Source: Bordetella parapertussis (GTDB lineage Bacteria; Pseudomonadota; Gammaproteobacteria; Burkholderiales; SG8-41). Taken from it: 64,000 nt of DNA. The DNA is taken from assembly GCA_945906815.1 (NCBI GenBank), contig CAMDRT010000004.1, positions 1-64,000 on the forward strand, written 5' to 3'. The notes below the pieces were generated by a model. It searched no databases and was not told the origin of the DNA. It was given only the letters and a program-made list of their open reading frames with translations. Below are positions 1 through 9,297 of this stretch, in pieces. The position numbers and the translations under genes were made by a program. The number at the start of each line of letters is the position of its first letter. The stretch's first letter is position 1.

Positions 1-148
1 AATGCCCAGTCTTGTTCGCTGCTCGTTTGCGTCAAGAATTAGAGTGTGCGATAGAATTTGGTCGCAAGTTAACATCGCGTCAGCAAAAGTACAAGTGCTC
101 TATGCTTATCTCCATGAAATTCAAAAGAAAAATGTGGGTACTAACCAG

Positions 149-268
149 CTTCAAGGGGGAGGCCGGGAGGGGGATGGGGTAATGTCGCTCGAATGCCACC
201 CCATCCCCACCCTAGCCCTCCCCTTGAAGGAGGGAATGTCTCATGAATTGCGAAACAGTACATTAGTA
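149..268 (+). repeat. GC-rich interspersed repeat, copy 1
   Basis: A tract with CAAGGGGGAGG, GGGATGGGGT, CACCCCATCCCC and CTCCCCTTGAAGG blocks that fold back on each other, followed by a tail reading CATGAATTGCGA. A near-identical copy, including the tail, lies reversed at 38869-38984, and a shorter related copy lies at 22291-22365. All three are intergenic, so this is a dispersed non-coding repeat of this genome. Confidence 0.7.
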
Positions 269-299
269 AGTAAATCCGATTCAAGATTCAAGATGCTTC

Positions 300-345
300 G
301 CACTATGGCACGCACTGGATTCCGGCCTGCGCCGGAATGACGGAT
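300..345 (+). repeat. CCGGAAT palindromic repeat (half element)
   Basis: GGATTCCGGCCTGCGCCGGAATGA forms a short hairpin (TTCCGGC pairs with GCCGGAA). The flanking bases AGATGCTTCGCA...CACTGG also occur beside the right arm of the element at 61115-61219, so this is the same family with its left arm lost. A diverged core sits inside the 48330-48463 element. Confidence 0.7.
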
Positions 346-361
346 GTGGGAAATCACTACC

Positions 362-1534
362 TCAGCTCCCCTTCGCCAATCGCGTCTCGACGATGCGTGC
401 GAACACGCTCGCACCCAGCGCAAGCGCGCCATCATTAAAATCGTAGGCGGGGTTGTGTACTTCGCAGGCACCCTCGCCTGCACCGTTGCCGATATTAAAG
501 TAACAGCCGGGCACTTTTTCCAGCATGAATGAGAAATCTTCCGAGGCGGCAATCAGATGCGGATTGCGGTTCACGTTGTTTTCTCCCACCACTTCCGCGC
601 ACACTCCCGCGGCGAACGCCGCCTCCTTCACGTCATTGACGGTGGGCGCGAAAGTCACCCGAAAGTCGAGTTCCGCGGTGGCGCCATAGGCTTCGGCCGT
701 TCCCTTGACTACGCGCCCCATGGCGCTTTCGATGAGCGTCATCACCTCCCGCGTGAAGGCACGCACGGTACCCGCGAGCTGTGCGGTTTGCGGAATAACA
801 TTGTAGGCGTCGCCGCCGATGATTTTGGTCACCGACAACACTGCCGCATCCAGCGGACGCACGTTGCGCGCAACGATGCTCTGCAGCGCAATCGTAATAT
901 GCGAAGCCACCAGCACCGGATCTATGCCCGCTTCAGGTCGCGCGCCATGCGCACCCTTGCCGGTAACGCGGATGTCGAAGAACGCGCCACCCGCCATCAT
1001 CGGCCCCGCGCGCACCGCGAACTGGCCAAGCGGCAGGCCAGGCCGGTTGTGCATCCCAAAAATAGCGTCGCACGGGAACTTCTCGAATAGTCCGTCCGCG
1101 ATCATCGCGCGCGCGCCGCCGATGCCTTCCTCCGCCGGCTGAAAAATAAAGTTCACAACACCGTCGAAGCGGCGCGTTTCCGCCAGGTACTTGGCCGCGC
1201 CCAGCAGCATGGTGGTATGTCCATCGTGCCCGCAGGCATGCATGCGTCCGTCGTGCGTTGAGCGGTGTGCGAAGGTGTTCGCCTCGTGGATCGGCAAAGC
1301 GTCCATATCCGCGCGCAGGCCGATGGCGCGTGTGCCGTCTCCCGCGCGCAGCACACCCACCACGCCGGTCTTGCCGACGCCGCAATGCACCTCCATGCCG
1401 AAACTGCGTAATTTTTCGGCGACGATTTCCGCGGTGCGGTTCTCCTCAAAACCGAGTTCCGGATGCGCATGAATATCGCGCCGCCAGCGCGTCATCTCAT
1501 CCTGCAAGCACGCGATGGATTCGATCTCTGCCAT
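362..1534 (-). CDS. M20 family amidohydrolase (hippurate hydrolase-like)
   Basis: Cytoplasmic metal-dependent amidohydrolase of the M20D/HipO group, expected to cleave N-acyl amino acids or related amides. The 390-residue length is normal. Visible motifs are the metal-binding HACGHDGHT around residue 100, followed by AAKYLAE and by QPAEEGIGGA with the catalytic and metal-binding glutamates. A dimerisation-domain segment (GAHGARPE) follows, and the C-terminal ASEDFSFM carries the last metal ligand region. The ATG at 1534 has a strong purine-rich site (GGGGAGAGG) just upstream. It appears monocistronic. The substrate cannot be told from sequence. Confidence 0.9.
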   Translation of the reverse strand: MAEIESIACLQDEMTRWRRDIHAHPELGFEENRTAEIVAEKLRSFGMEVHCGVGKTGVVGVLRAGDGTRAIGLRADMDALPIHEANTFAHRSTHDGRMHACGHDGHTTMLLGAAKYLAETRRFDGVVNFIFQPAEEGIGGARAMIADGLFEKFPCDAIFGMHNRPGLPLGQFAVRAGPMMAGGAFFDIRVTGKGAHGARPEAGIDPVLVASHITIALQSIVARNVRPLDAAVLSVTKIIGGDAYNVIPQTAQLAGTVRAFTREVMTLIESAMGRVVKGTAEAYGATAELDFRVTFAPTVNDVKEAAFAAGVCAEVVGENNVNRNPHLIAASEDFSFMLEKVPGCYFNIGNGAGEGACEVHNPAYDFNDGALALGASVFARIVETRLAKGS

Positions 1535-1635
1535 GGCCCCTCTCCCCGGTTGTTCATGCGCCGGCGCGGATACGCCGGCAGCGGGATTAAACCACGAGTA
1601 TCCACATTAGGGTGCCTGCATAAATCCGCATGCCG

Positions 1636-1794
1636 TCATTCTGGCGACGACCCTCTGGTGAAGCTACCGCGCCACCGCCACCCCGGCGCGTCATTCAGGC
1701 GCTGCATTTCGGCTATGTTTTTCCGCTTCGCTTCGTCGTGCTTTAACGTTTCGACAGTTTTGGTGGCGGATGACTGGGTGGATTTGCGGGCCAT
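1636..1794 (-). pseudogene. truncated N-terminus of a type III DNA methyltransferase (Mod remnant)
   Basis: The residues KTVETLKHDEAKRKNI are the characteristic opening of type III Mod (adenine-specific methyltransferase) proteins, normally several hundred residues long. Here the frame continues for only about 20 unrelated residues and stops, so no catalytic NPPY or FxGxG motif exists. ATG 1794 is the likely ancestral start; a longer frame begins at 1866 inside the fic end. It lies downstream of fic on the same strand, with a Res remnant on the other side, so the locus is a decayed type III restriction-modification system. The Mod call rests on remembered family sequence and was not searched. 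Confidence 0.6.
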
Positions 1795-1849
1795 GTTTAC
1801 GCCTGTGGCTTCATAGGCGTTTTGAAGGCGTGATGCATACTCTGCTCTG

Positions 1850-2941
1850 CTATTGCCCGTCGCCATCCCGCATGGCGTCGCCGGTCAAAATCGCATTCAG
1901 CGCGATGTTGATGTAGTAGTTCGAGCGGCCGATTTTCTGCTTGAGCACAAAACCGCCGTCGCTCAAGGCGTTCAGATACTTGGTGGCAGTAAGGCGCGAA
2001 ACCTTCAGGTCGCGTTCGATGAATTCGATCTTGGTATAGGGATGGGTAAACAGGTTGTTGATGAGGTCCTGGCTGTAGAATTTGTGCTGCGCGCGAATGC
2101 GGTGTTTAGTGTCCAGCAGTGCCGCGCTGATCGCGTGTATGGTGGTGATCGCATCGCTGGCGCTGCGTTCGACGGCGGTCAGCATGTACAGCACCCACTC
2201 GTCCCACGCATCGCGCTCGCGCACGGCTTGCAACAGCCGGTAGTAATCAGCCTTGGTGCGCACGATGTGGCGGCTCAGGTAGAGCACGGGGATGTCGAGC
2301 AAGCCCTGTTTCACCAGATACAGCACGTTGATGATGCGCCCGGTGCGTCCGTTGCCGTCGTAAAACGGATGAATGCTCTCGAATTGATGGTGTATCAGCG
2401 CCATCTTGATGAGCGGGTCGGCATCGTATGCCTGATCGTCATTGATGAAACGTTCGAGATCGCGCATCAGGGCAACGATCTCGTCTGGCACCTGTGGCGG
2501 TGTGTATACGGTGCGTCCGGCACCATCTTTCAGTGCAGTACCGGGCAATTTGCGCAATCCGGCACCGTTGCGCTCGAGTTCCTGCTGAATATCGATGATG
2601 TGCCTTACGGTGAGCAAGCCGCTTTGGCGCACAGCGTCAAAACCGATGCGCAGCGCCTGCCGGTAGCGCAGCACTTCCTTAGCGGCAGGGCTGGCCAAGC
2701 TTTCGGGAAAGGCGTCGTCCTTGAACAGCTCGTCGTGCGTGGTGACAATGTTTTCAATGGCCGAACTGTCTTTGGCCTCTTGCATGCCGAGGGTGTTGAT
2801 GAGTATGCCCTGATTGGGTATGGATGCGGCCACGCCCTTGAGTTCGGCCAGCGCGCGGCTAGCGGCAGCCAGTTTTTTCAGGATGGCAGGCGTTTCAAAA
2901 CGCCGGACGGGCAGTTGGTCCAGCGGCAGGATCGTGGTCAT
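1850..2941 (-). CDS. Fic/DOC family protein with C-terminal winged helix
   Basis: Probable AMP-transferase (AMPylator) of 363 residues. The Fic core motif HPFYDGNGRTGR (around residue 200) is complete, with the catalytic His and phosphate-binding Asn/Gly/Arg. An N-terminal SSAIEN matches the (S/T)xxxE(G/N) inhibitory helix, so activity should be autoinhibited (class II). The C-terminus holds a helix-turn-helix-like segment (LKVSRLTATKYLNALSDGG), suggesting DNA-linked autoregulation. The ATG at 2941 follows AGGAG; a GTG three bases upstream is less likely. It is sandwiched between fragments of a type III R-M system and is the only intact gene there. Confidence 0.9.
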   Translation of the reverse strand: MTTILPLDQLPVRRFETPAILKKLAAASRALAELKGVAASIPNQGILINTLGMQEAKDSSAIENIVTTHDELFKDDAFPESLASPAAKEVLRYRQALRIGFDAVRQSGLLTVRHIIDIQQELERNGAGLRKLPGTALKDGAGRTVYTPPQVPDEIVALMRDLERFINDDQAYDADPLIKMALIHHQFESIHPFYDGNGRTGRIINVLYLVKQGLLDIPVLYLSRHIVRTKADYYRLLQAVRERDAWDEWVLYMLTAVERSASDAITTIHAISAALLDTKHRIRAQHKFYSQDLINNLFTHPYTKIEFIERDLKVSRLTATKYLNALSDGGFVLKQKIGRSNYYINIALNAILTGDAMRDGDGQ

Positions 2942-3504
2942 CACGAACTCCTATTCCCCTTAACGCGCATAGAAAATTGATATTTTCTATACATATCATG
3001 TCTCACGTGTATAGAACAACTGAAACTTGTATGCAGGTAGCAGTCTTCCTGGGCATACCTATTTCTCCGTGGCCATCGGTAGCGCATCGTAGAACCGAAG
3101 TGGTAGGGCACTTCCCGTCCAGGGTTATGGTTTTTCAAATGGGCGCTAACCTTGGGACCCGTTTCTGCAACACGGCAAAATTCGCCCTCCCAGTCGCTGT
3201 CGAGGGTGGGAAGTTTGAGCGGGTCAAGCTCACCCGCAACATTGCGGCAGAGCTTGCGATTCACCGCTTCCAGACCGGAAATCCACAGCCGCGCGGCTGC
3301 GTTGTTTTTATCGAAAATGAATCCTTCCTGCTTGGCGGATTTTTTTCGCTTCTTGGGTTTGCGGATGGGCGTGATGAACTTGGCGGGCCGGCACGTCTCA
3401 AGCGTCTTTTGTGTGGGCTGCCCCTCGTCATCCAGCTCCCAATGCTTCGCCGGGCACTCGTACGGGGAATTCAGGATGGGGTCCACTTTAAGCCGGTGTC
3501 CCAC
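2941..3504 (-). pseudogene. internally deleted type III restriction endonuclease (Res remnant)
   Basis: The first ~60 residues (PILNSPYECPAKHWELDDEG, then a basic PIRKPKKRKK stretch) resemble the start of type III Res helicase-nucleases of the BPTD_3080 kind, which are about 900-1000 residues. The frame then jumps to pieces resembling the C-terminal region (AARLW; NHNPGREVPYHFGSTMR resembles the NHxLGFEVPY..F segment) and loses homology. No Walker A or DEAD/DECH box is present. The helicase core is therefore deleted. It abuts fic and is on the same strand. Confidence 0.6.
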
Positions 3505-3659
3505 AGTATCCGGCCGCCATCGCCAAAGTTCTGCACGGTGTTACGGTGCTGGAAGCGGCCATACCATCCGCGGCAACAGCCCGTCCAGGTCACGCACTGA
3601 ACAAACCCCGGCACCGTTGATATTTGCTAGACTTGCGCCGACCTTCTCAAGGATATCCC

Positions 3660-4844
3660 ATGGATTTCGCACTCAACGAAGAACAAAGCCGCTGGCAAAA
3701 CGAAGCCCGCCATTTCGCGCGGGAAGTACTGCTGCCCGCCTCGCTCAAGCGCGACCAGATCGAAGGCGGCCGCGAGCCGTGGGACTGGGAGATCATCAAA
3801 GCTGGCTCCAAAATCGGCTTTCGCACTTTTACCGTGCCCAAAGACCTCGGCGGCATCGGCGCGGATTTCGTCACGCAGGCCATCGTGATGGCGGAGCTCG
3901 CCAAGGGCGACAGCGCGATGTCCAAAGCCTTCAGCCAGAACTGGAAATGGAGCCACCTGATCGCGGAGTTTTGCACCAAGGATCAGAAGGATCGCTTTCT
4001 TAAACCGTTTCTCGCCGACGACACCTATGTCATCGGCTCGGCCAGCACCGAACCGAACTCCGGCTCCGACAACCGCTATCCGCCGGCGGACGTCAGCTCG
4101 GGCTTTCACGTCAAGGCCGAGCGCAAGGGGGACGAGTGGATACTCAACGGCGAAAAAACCTTCATCGCCAACGGTTCGGTGGGCAAACTGTTTTTTGTGA
4201 ATGCGCGCTCTGATACCAGCGTGGTGGCGCGCGAAGGCACCACCGTGTTCATGGTGCCGCTGGGCACACCGGGCTTTCGCATCGGCAAGGTGTTCAATAA
4301 GGCCGGCTGGCGCTTTTACCAAAACGCCGAACTCATCTTCGAGAACGCGCGCGTGCCGCACGCCAACCTCGTGGGTGAGCCGCACCAGGGGCAAAAAGTG
4401 CGCAGTGGCGTGGCCGCCGAATTCAGCGATTTCGAACTCGCCGCCAACGCCCTCGGCATCTGCGACGCCGCGACTGAATACGCGATGCAGTTCGCCAAAA
4501 AAGAAAAGCGCGCCGGCAAAGCACTATGGGATCATCAACTGGTGCAACTGAATGTTCACGAAATGCACATGCTCACCGAAACACTGCGCTCGTACGTGAT
4601 GCGCACCGCGTGGGACATGGACACCAAGGTTCACGGTTCGTTAAGTCCGGTGCTGGTGATGGCCTATGCCTCGGATGTGCTACAACGGGTGACGCGCCTG
4701 AACATGGAAGTACACGGCGCCAGTGGTACGCGGGGCGGCATGATGGATGCGATGACGCAAAAGCTGGTGCGCGACGGCATCATCTGGACCCACCTCGCGG
4801 GCGACAACACGCAGCGTCTCAAGGCCGTACGGCGCATGAAATAG
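3660..4844 (+). CDS. acyl-CoA dehydrogenase family protein
   Basis: FAD flavoprotein of 394 residues oxidising an acyl-CoA thioester. Order of features: N-terminal helical domain (MDFALNEEQSRW), middle beta domain with GSASTEPNSGSD substrate/FAD loop and the WILNGEKTFIANG segment, and C-terminal helical domain ending in RDGIIWTHLAGDNTQRLKAVRR, equivalent to the family's RD..I..I..GT..iqr. The ATG at 3660 follows AAGGA; the longer frame from 3624 adds unsupported residues. The position near EVHGASGTRGGMMDAM lacks the usual GGYGY-E wording, so the catalytic base may sit elsewhere. Substrate unknown. Confidence 0.88.
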   Translation: MDFALNEEQSRWQNEARHFAREVLLPASLKRDQIEGGREPWDWEIIKAGSKIGFRTFTVPKDLGGIGADFVTQAIVMAELAKGDSAMSKAFSQNWKWSHLIAEFCTKDQKDRFLKPFLADDTYVIGSASTEPNSGSDNRYPPADVSSGFHVKAERKGDEWILNGEKTFIANGSVGKLFFVNARSDTSVVAREGTTVFMVPLGTPGFRIGKVFNKAGWRFYQNAELIFENARVPHANLVGEPHQGQKVRSGVAAEFSDFELAANALGICDAATEYAMQFAKKEKRAGKALWDHQLVQLNVHEMHMLTETLRSYVMRTAWDMDTKVHGSLSPVLVMAYASDVLQRVTRLNMEVHGASGTRGGMMDAMTQKLVRDGIIWTHLAGDNTQRLKAVRRMK

Positions 4845-4955
4845 TTAGCCCGCTTGCAACCCCCGTTTACACAGCGGGGTGCAACGCGTTGCCTGGTGAT
4901 GGAGCGCCCGCAATCAGCTAGCGGTCTGGCGCAGCGGCGCTCAATTGCGCGCGTG

Positions 4956-5834
4956 TTAAGTCCCGCGGCCCCACAGCCCGCAATAACGCCGCAGCACAAA
5001 CTGCAGGCCGCCTTCGTAGCCGGGCCAGCTTGCGTATTTCGGCAACTTCAATTCTTTCTCAACCGGGTCCCAGCACTTGCCTTGCTGCGCTTCGGCTTTG
5101 ACCGCGGCCGACGCGTCCTGCATCAGCGTGAGCAGATTCTGCACGTCCTTCTTGGTGCCGAGCCTGCCGCCGACGCCGGGATGTCCGGGGATCAGCCGCT
5201 CCCACTCCATCGCGTGCAGCCTTTGCAGGAACTCCTCCCACTCAAGCGGATAGGAGTCGATAAAGCCGCGTCCCGGAAACTGCCCGGCAGGAACGGTATC
5301 GACAGTGAAAATAATTTTCTCCTTGGGCAGCCGGATCACCGCCGTGGTGTCGCCGTGATTGAGCCCCATGTAAATCATTTCGACGGTGGTACCGCCAAGC
5401 GTAATGGTTTTGGTATTGTCGAAAGTTTCATCGGGTAGCACGGTGTGCGGGTCCTGCAACTGCGCCAGGCGCTCTTTGGTGCGCCGGTGCGCGATGAAGC
5501 GCGCACCGGCATCCTTGAACGGCTTGCCGCCGGCGATGTGGTCAAAGTGATGGTGGCTGTAGAGCACATACTTGATCGGCTTGTCGGTGATTTTTTTGAT
5601 TTCTGCGAGATAGGTGCGCACCGCCTGCGGACGGCCATAGCCGATAGGATCAGTGACAATTACGCCGGCAGGCGTGACGATGAACATCGACAGCGAGTTC
5701 TGGTAACGGAAGGTGTAGACGCCGTCAGTACCTGCTATCTTGGCGGTTTCAAACAGGGGCTGTGCGTGGGCTGGTAACGCTTGCAGGATCGCCGCAACTA
5801 TGATGCCTGCGATGATGGGGAAAACACGTGACAT
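4956..5834 (-). CDS. exported MBL-fold metallo-hydrolase
   Basis: 292-residue metallo-beta-lactamase-fold hydrolase with a signal peptide (SRVFPIIAGIIVAAILQAL, cleavage after AHA). The metal motif HHHFDH (HxHxDH) in SHHHFDHIAGG is intact and GLNHGDT, TVDTVP and PGHPG give further ligand regions, so a dinuclear zinc site is expected. It should act in the periplasm. ATG 5834 is preceded by GAGGAG; the longer frame to 5960 lacks a signal peptide at its start and is rejected. It stands alone, divergent from the lipoprotein gene at 6117. Substrate cannot be assigned. Confidence 0.88.
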   Translation of the reverse strand: MSRVFPIIAGIIVAAILQALPAHAQPLFETAKIAGTDGVYTFRYQNSLSMFIVTPAGVIVTDPIGYGRPQAVRTYLAEIKKITDKPIKYVLYSHHHFDHIAGGKPFKDAGARFIAHRRTKERLAQLQDPHTVLPDETFDNTKTITLGGTTVEMIYMGLNHGDTTAVIRLPKEKIIFTVDTVPAGQFPGRGFIDSYPLEWEEFLQRLHAMEWERLIPGHPGVGGRLGTKKDVQNLLTLMQDASAAVKAEAQQGKCWDPVEKELKLPKYASWPGYEGGLQFVLRRYCGLWGRGT

Positions 5835-6116
5835 GCTTGCTCCTCTTGGTGATGGCGTGCGCAACAGGAAAACGTCCATAACGGACCCACGATGCAGCGC
5901 GCTTAGCATACCTTTTTTCACCGAGGCCGCGCTGCGTTTTTCATACGGCGGCCGATTCACTATTAAAAATAGAAAATAAAAACAAACGCTTACAGTGTAA
6001 CGATGATGTTAGCCACAGCTTCACACGCATTGCGCCAGGGTGTTTTCGAATTATGATTGACACGCCGGGTCTCTCGTAACACCATTTTCTCCGTGCACTT
6101 AACCTGGGAGAACGCC

Positions 6117-6851
6117 ATGCGCCTAGCCAAACAGATTGTGCTGGTCACTTCAGCGGCGCTGTTGTCCGCGGCGCTGTTGCAGGGCTGCGGCAAAAGCCGC
6201 GAGCAGGAGGCCGCCGAAGCCGCTGCCTCGAAAATGGCGGACGCGGCAAAAAAAATGGAAGAAGCAATGAAGTCCTCCAAGGCGGGCGCGCCGCAAACGC
6301 CGGAACAGGCATTGCAGCAGGGTGCGGACGCGATGGCTGCCGCAGCAGGTGCGATGATGAGCGGCGGCAAGGGCGCTGTGGAGCCGGTGGATTTCCGTGC
6401 GCTGCAAACCCTATTGCCGGAAGCGCTGGGCGCACTGAAACGCAGCGAAGTCAAAGGGGAAAAAGCCGGCGCCATGGGCATCAAGATGTCCAATGCCGAG
6501 GCCACGTACAGCGCAGGGGGCGAGGCGCGCATCACGCTGAAAATCGTCGACAGCGGCTCCATGAGCGGATTTGCCGGGATGGCCGGCGCGGCATGGATGA
6601 TGGTCGATATCGATCGTGAAAGCAGTTCGGGTTACGAGAAAACCTCCACTGCGGGCGGGCGCAAAAGCTATGAAAAATGGGAGAAGGAAGGCAAGCACGG
6701 CGAAGTCAACATGGTCGTCGCTTCACGCTTTATCATCGAGATACGCGGCGACGGCATCGACATGAAGGACCTCAAACAGGCCGCTGCGGCGCTGGACTAC
6801 AAGAAACTCGAAGGCTACGCCAGCGCCGCACCGCCGGCAGCGGCGAAATAA
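6117..6851 (+). CDS. putative lipoprotein with helical N-terminal region
   Basis: 244-residue predicted lipoprotein: MRLAK start, hydrophobic stretch and lipobox LQGC with the acylated Cys at 24. Next comes an Ala/Glu/Lys-rich helical linker (about residues 25-75), then a globular part with transport or binding character but no family I recognise. ATG 6117 has GGGAG six bases upstream. It ends 8 bases before the convergent Bug gene, so it is monocistronic. Function unknown. Confidence 0.75.
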   Translation: MRLAKQIVLVTSAALLSAALLQGCGKSREQEAAEAAASKMADAAKKMEEAMKSSKAGAPQTPEQALQQGADAMAAAAGAMMSGGKGAVEPVDFRALQTLLPEALGALKRSEVKGEKAGAMGIKMSNAEATYSAGGEARITLKIVDSGSMSGFAGMAGAAWMMVDIDRESSSGYEKTSTAGGRKSYEKWEKEGKHGEVNMVVASRFIIEIRGDGIDMKDLKQAAAALDYKKLEGYASAAPPAAAK

Positions 6852-6859
6852 ACGGCGCC

Positions 6860-7819
6860 TTATTCCACGCGTATCTTCGCCTCGCGGATCACCCGCGCCC
6901 ACTTTTCGGTTTCGCTCTTGAGGAAGCCGCGAAACTCGGTCGGCGTGCTGGTCACGGCATCGATGCCGACCCTGGCCAATTGCTTTACCACCTCGGGCGC
7001 GTGCATGATCCTGACCAGCTCCCCGTGCAGGCGCTCGGTGATGTCGGCGCGCACGCCGGCGGGGGCGACGATGCCGTACCAGGCATCCATCACCAGTTCC
7101 GGATAGCCTGATTCGCCCGATGTCGGCACATGGGGTATGGTGGGTTGCCGTTGGTTTGCCAGTACCGCCAGACCGCGCAGCCGGTTGCTGTTGACGAAGG
7201 GTATCGTCGCCGGCACGGTGACGGTAACGACGTCGATTTCGCCGCTCAAAATATGCGTAAGCGCGATGCTGGCGCCCTTGTAAGGCACATGCACGATATC
7301 GATTTTCGCAATCGATTTGAACAGCTCGCTGGCCAGATGATTGCTGGAGCCGACGCCGCCCGAGCCGTAGCTCAACTTGCCCGGGCTGGCCAGCGCGAGC
7401 GCCACCAGTTGTTTCATGTTCTGCACCGGCACCGAGGGATGTATCACCAGCACATTGGGCATGTTGGCGACCTGGCTGATCGGCTGAAAATCGCGCAGTG
7501 GCACGTAGCTGAGTTTCTTGTAGAGCGTAGGCGTGATGGTGGTGGAAGAACTCGCGAGCATCAGGGTATAACCGTCGGGCGCAGCTTTCGCGGTGATCTC
7601 GCTACCGATGGTGCCGCCCGCACCGGGACGGAAATCCGCATAAGTGGCCTGGCCCAATGCCGCGCCGAGTTTTTCAGCCACCAGCAGCCCCAGTATCTGC
7701 GACGCGCCGGTGGGGAACGGCACCACCAGGCGGATGGTTTTTTCGGGATATTTTTGCGCGGCAGCAGGTAGCGCGCAGGCCAGCGTGAGTGCGGCGATGA
7801 CGCGGATAATTTTCATCAT
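6860..7819 (-). CDS. Bug family tripartite tricarboxylate transporter substrate-binding protein (1)
   Basis: Periplasmic solute receptor of 319 residues. Signal peptide ends at AAAQ, followed by the family opening YPEKTIRLVVPFPTG, then RPGAGGTIG, the A(A/S)PDGYTLM loop and a VPYKGAS strand that builds the ligand pocket. Bug proteins classically bind carboxylate-bearing ligands, and some feed TctAB permeases or act as sensors. No tctA/tctB gene is in the window. ATG 7819 (or 7816) is the signal-peptide-compatible start. It lies next to a second Bug gene on the same strand. Confidence 0.92.
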   Translation of the reverse strand: MMKIIRVIAALTLACALPAAAQKYPEKTIRLVVPFPTGASQILGLLVAEKLGAALGQATYADFRPGAGGTIGSEITAKAAPDGYTLMLASSSTTITPTLYKKLSYVPLRDFQPISQVANMPNVLVIHPSVPVQNMKQLVALALASPGKLSYGSGGVGSSNHLASELFKSIAKIDIVHVPYKGASIALTHILSGEIDVVTVTVPATIPFVNSNRLRGLAVLANQRQPTIPHVPTSGESGYPELVMDAWYGIVAPAGVRADITERLHGELVRIMHAPEVVKQLARVGIDAVTSTPTEFRGFLKSETEKWARVIREAKIRVE

Positions 7820-7872
7820 GGGGTGGCGATTCTCAATGAACACATGGGCAACTTATACTGCTTGCGTAAGCG

Positions 7873-8838
7873 CTATTTCGCCATGCCGAGCGCGGTAAGC
7901 GTGCGCCGGTACGCATCGAGTTCCCGTTCCAGAAACGCCGGCAGTTCGCGGTGGCCGATGATACCGACAGTCCAGAAATTAAAATCGGCGGCTTTTTTCA
8001 CCTCGTCGCTTTTCATGACGCTGGTCAGCGCCTGGTCCCAGAATGCGAGTTGCGCGGCGTCCATGCCGCGCGCGCCGAAGATGGTGTAGAACACGTTGGC
8101 GGTGACATCGACCCCTTGTTCGCGCATGGTGGGCACGTTGGCGAGGATGCCGCCATGACGCCTTGGGCCGGCGACACCGAGAAAGCGCAACTTGCCCGAC
8201 TGGGTGAGTTGCATCGCGCTGCCCGGGCTTTGCACACCGATATCGAGATGCCCGCCCGCCACTTGTATCGCGGTGTCGGTGCCGGAGTTAAACACCACCA
8301 CCTTGATTTTGGTGGGATCGGCGCCCGCCAGGCGCGCAACCTCCGCCACGGAAATATGAATCGGGTTGCCGGCCGCAGTCGAGATGCCAAACGACAGCGA
8401 CGCCGGGTCCTTGCGCAGACGCTCGACCATGTCGCGCGCACTGGTAATCGGCGAATCGGCGCGCACGAAATACATCTGAAACTCGTCGAGCAACTTGATG
8501 ATGGGCGATAACTCGCGCGGTGTCACTGTGCCGCGTCCGGCGGCAATCGTGGTCAGCCAGCTTGAGGACGCCAGCCCCAGGTAATGGGGATTGCCGCTAT
8601 GGGTGTTGAGATAAGCGAACGCGACTGACTGGCCGCCGCCGGGCTTGTTGAGCACGTTGACCGGGGTATTCACCCGGCCCTCCTGCAGCAAGCGTTGCAG
8701 TGTGCGCCCGATACGGTCGTTGGCGCCACCGGGCGCGGCACCGACGATGAGCTCGACCGCTTTGTCGGGCTTCCACGAGGACGTTTGCGCAGCGCCGAGC
8801 AACGGCATCAACAGCAGCAGGGTAATTACAGTTTTCAT
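7873..8838 (-). CDS. Bug family substrate-binding protein (2)
   Basis: 321 residues, signal peptide ending near GAAQ, then WKPDKAVELIVGAAPGGANDRIGR, which replaces the usual YPxKPIRxIVPFAPGG. NKPGGGQSVA matches the N/RPGA block. It is more divergent than the other Bug proteins here, so its ligand may differ. ATG 8838 has GGAAA upstream. It precedes Bug (1) on the same strand with a 53-base gap and follows the carboxymuconolactone-decarboxylase-like gene, suggesting a shared transcript. Confidence 0.88.
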   Translation of the reverse strand: MKTVITLLLLMPLLGAAQTSSWKPDKAVELIVGAAPGGANDRIGRTLQRLLQEGRVNTPVNVLNKPGGGQSVAFAYLNTHSGNPHYLGLASSSWLTTIAAGRGTVTPRELSPIIKLLDEFQMYFVRADSPITSARDMVERLRKDPASLSFGISTAAGNPIHISVAEVARLAGADPTKIKVVVFNSGTDTAIQVAGGHLDIGVQSPGSAMQLTQSGKLRFLGVAGPRRHGGILANVPTMREQGVDVTANVFYTIFGARGMDAAQLAFWDQALTSVMKSDEVKKAADFNFWTVGIIGHRELPAFLERELDAYRRTLTALGMAK

Positions 8839-8907
8839 CGCGTTTCCGGTTAAATGAGGCGCGCCAGTCACGGCATGTCCCTGCGGTAACGGAGGCCGCA
8901 CGGAGGA

Positions 8908-9297
8908 TTATTTTGCCTGCTCTTTTTCCATCTCCGCAAAAGCGTCCTTCGCCCAACGGAAGGCTTCGATGCCTGCCGGCACGCCCGCATAGCAGGCGAT
9001 TTGGAGTAATACCTCCTTGATTTCGTCCTGGGTGACACCGTTGCCAAACGAACGCTTCACGTGCAACTTGAATTCATGCTGGCGGTTAAACGCCGCGAGC
9101 AGGCCGATGTTGAGCAGACTGCGCGTCTTGCGCGGCAGCCCGGGGCGGCTCCAGATCATGCCCCACGCGGTTTCGGTGGCGTATTCCTGCATCGCCATGC
9201 TGAATTCATCGACATTTTGCATCGACTTGTCGACATACTCGGCACCGAGCACTTCGCGGCGGATGGTGATGCCCTTGTTGAATAGTTCGCTTGCCAT
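8908..9297 (-). CDS. carboxymuconolactone decarboxylase family protein
   Basis: 129-residue all-helical protein of the CMD/AhpD superfamily, closest in look to 4-carboxymuconolactone decarboxylases (PcaC; beta-ketoadipate pathway): R(R)EVLGAEYVDKS at the N-terminus, WSRPGLPRKTRSLLNIGLLA and NGVTQDEIKEVLLQIACYAGVPAG. No CxxC thiol pair is present, so it is not an AhpD peroxidase. ATG 9297 has AAGGAAA upstream. It is upstream of two Bug genes, which fits uptake and breakdown of an aromatic acid, by inference. Confidence 0.88.
   Translation of the reverse strand: MASELFNKGITIRREVLGAEYVDKSMQNVDEFSMAMQEYATETAWGMIWSRPGLPRKTRSLLNIGLLAAFNRQHEFKLHVKRSFGNGVTQDEIKEVLLQIACYAGVPAGIEAFRWAKDAFAEMEKEQAK

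Larger units (their letters stand above)
1..361. other. gene-free leading segment made of repeats
   Basis: No credible gene lies here. The only long frame (2-340, plus) runs straight through two repeat elements and has no protein-like character. The segment holds a GC-rich interspersed repeat (149-268) and half of a CCGGAAT-type palindromic repeat (300-345). The neighbouring amidohydrolase ends at 362, so this is its 3' flank. Confidence 0.6.

Noticed and set aside
2..340. 112-residue plus-strand ORF at the window start
   Set aside because: Reads through two dispersed repeats and is not protein-like.
4854..4885. Terminator after the acyl-CoA dehydrogenase
   Set aside because: A TTGCA-CCCCG hairpin with bulges exists but there is no T-run; too weak to list.
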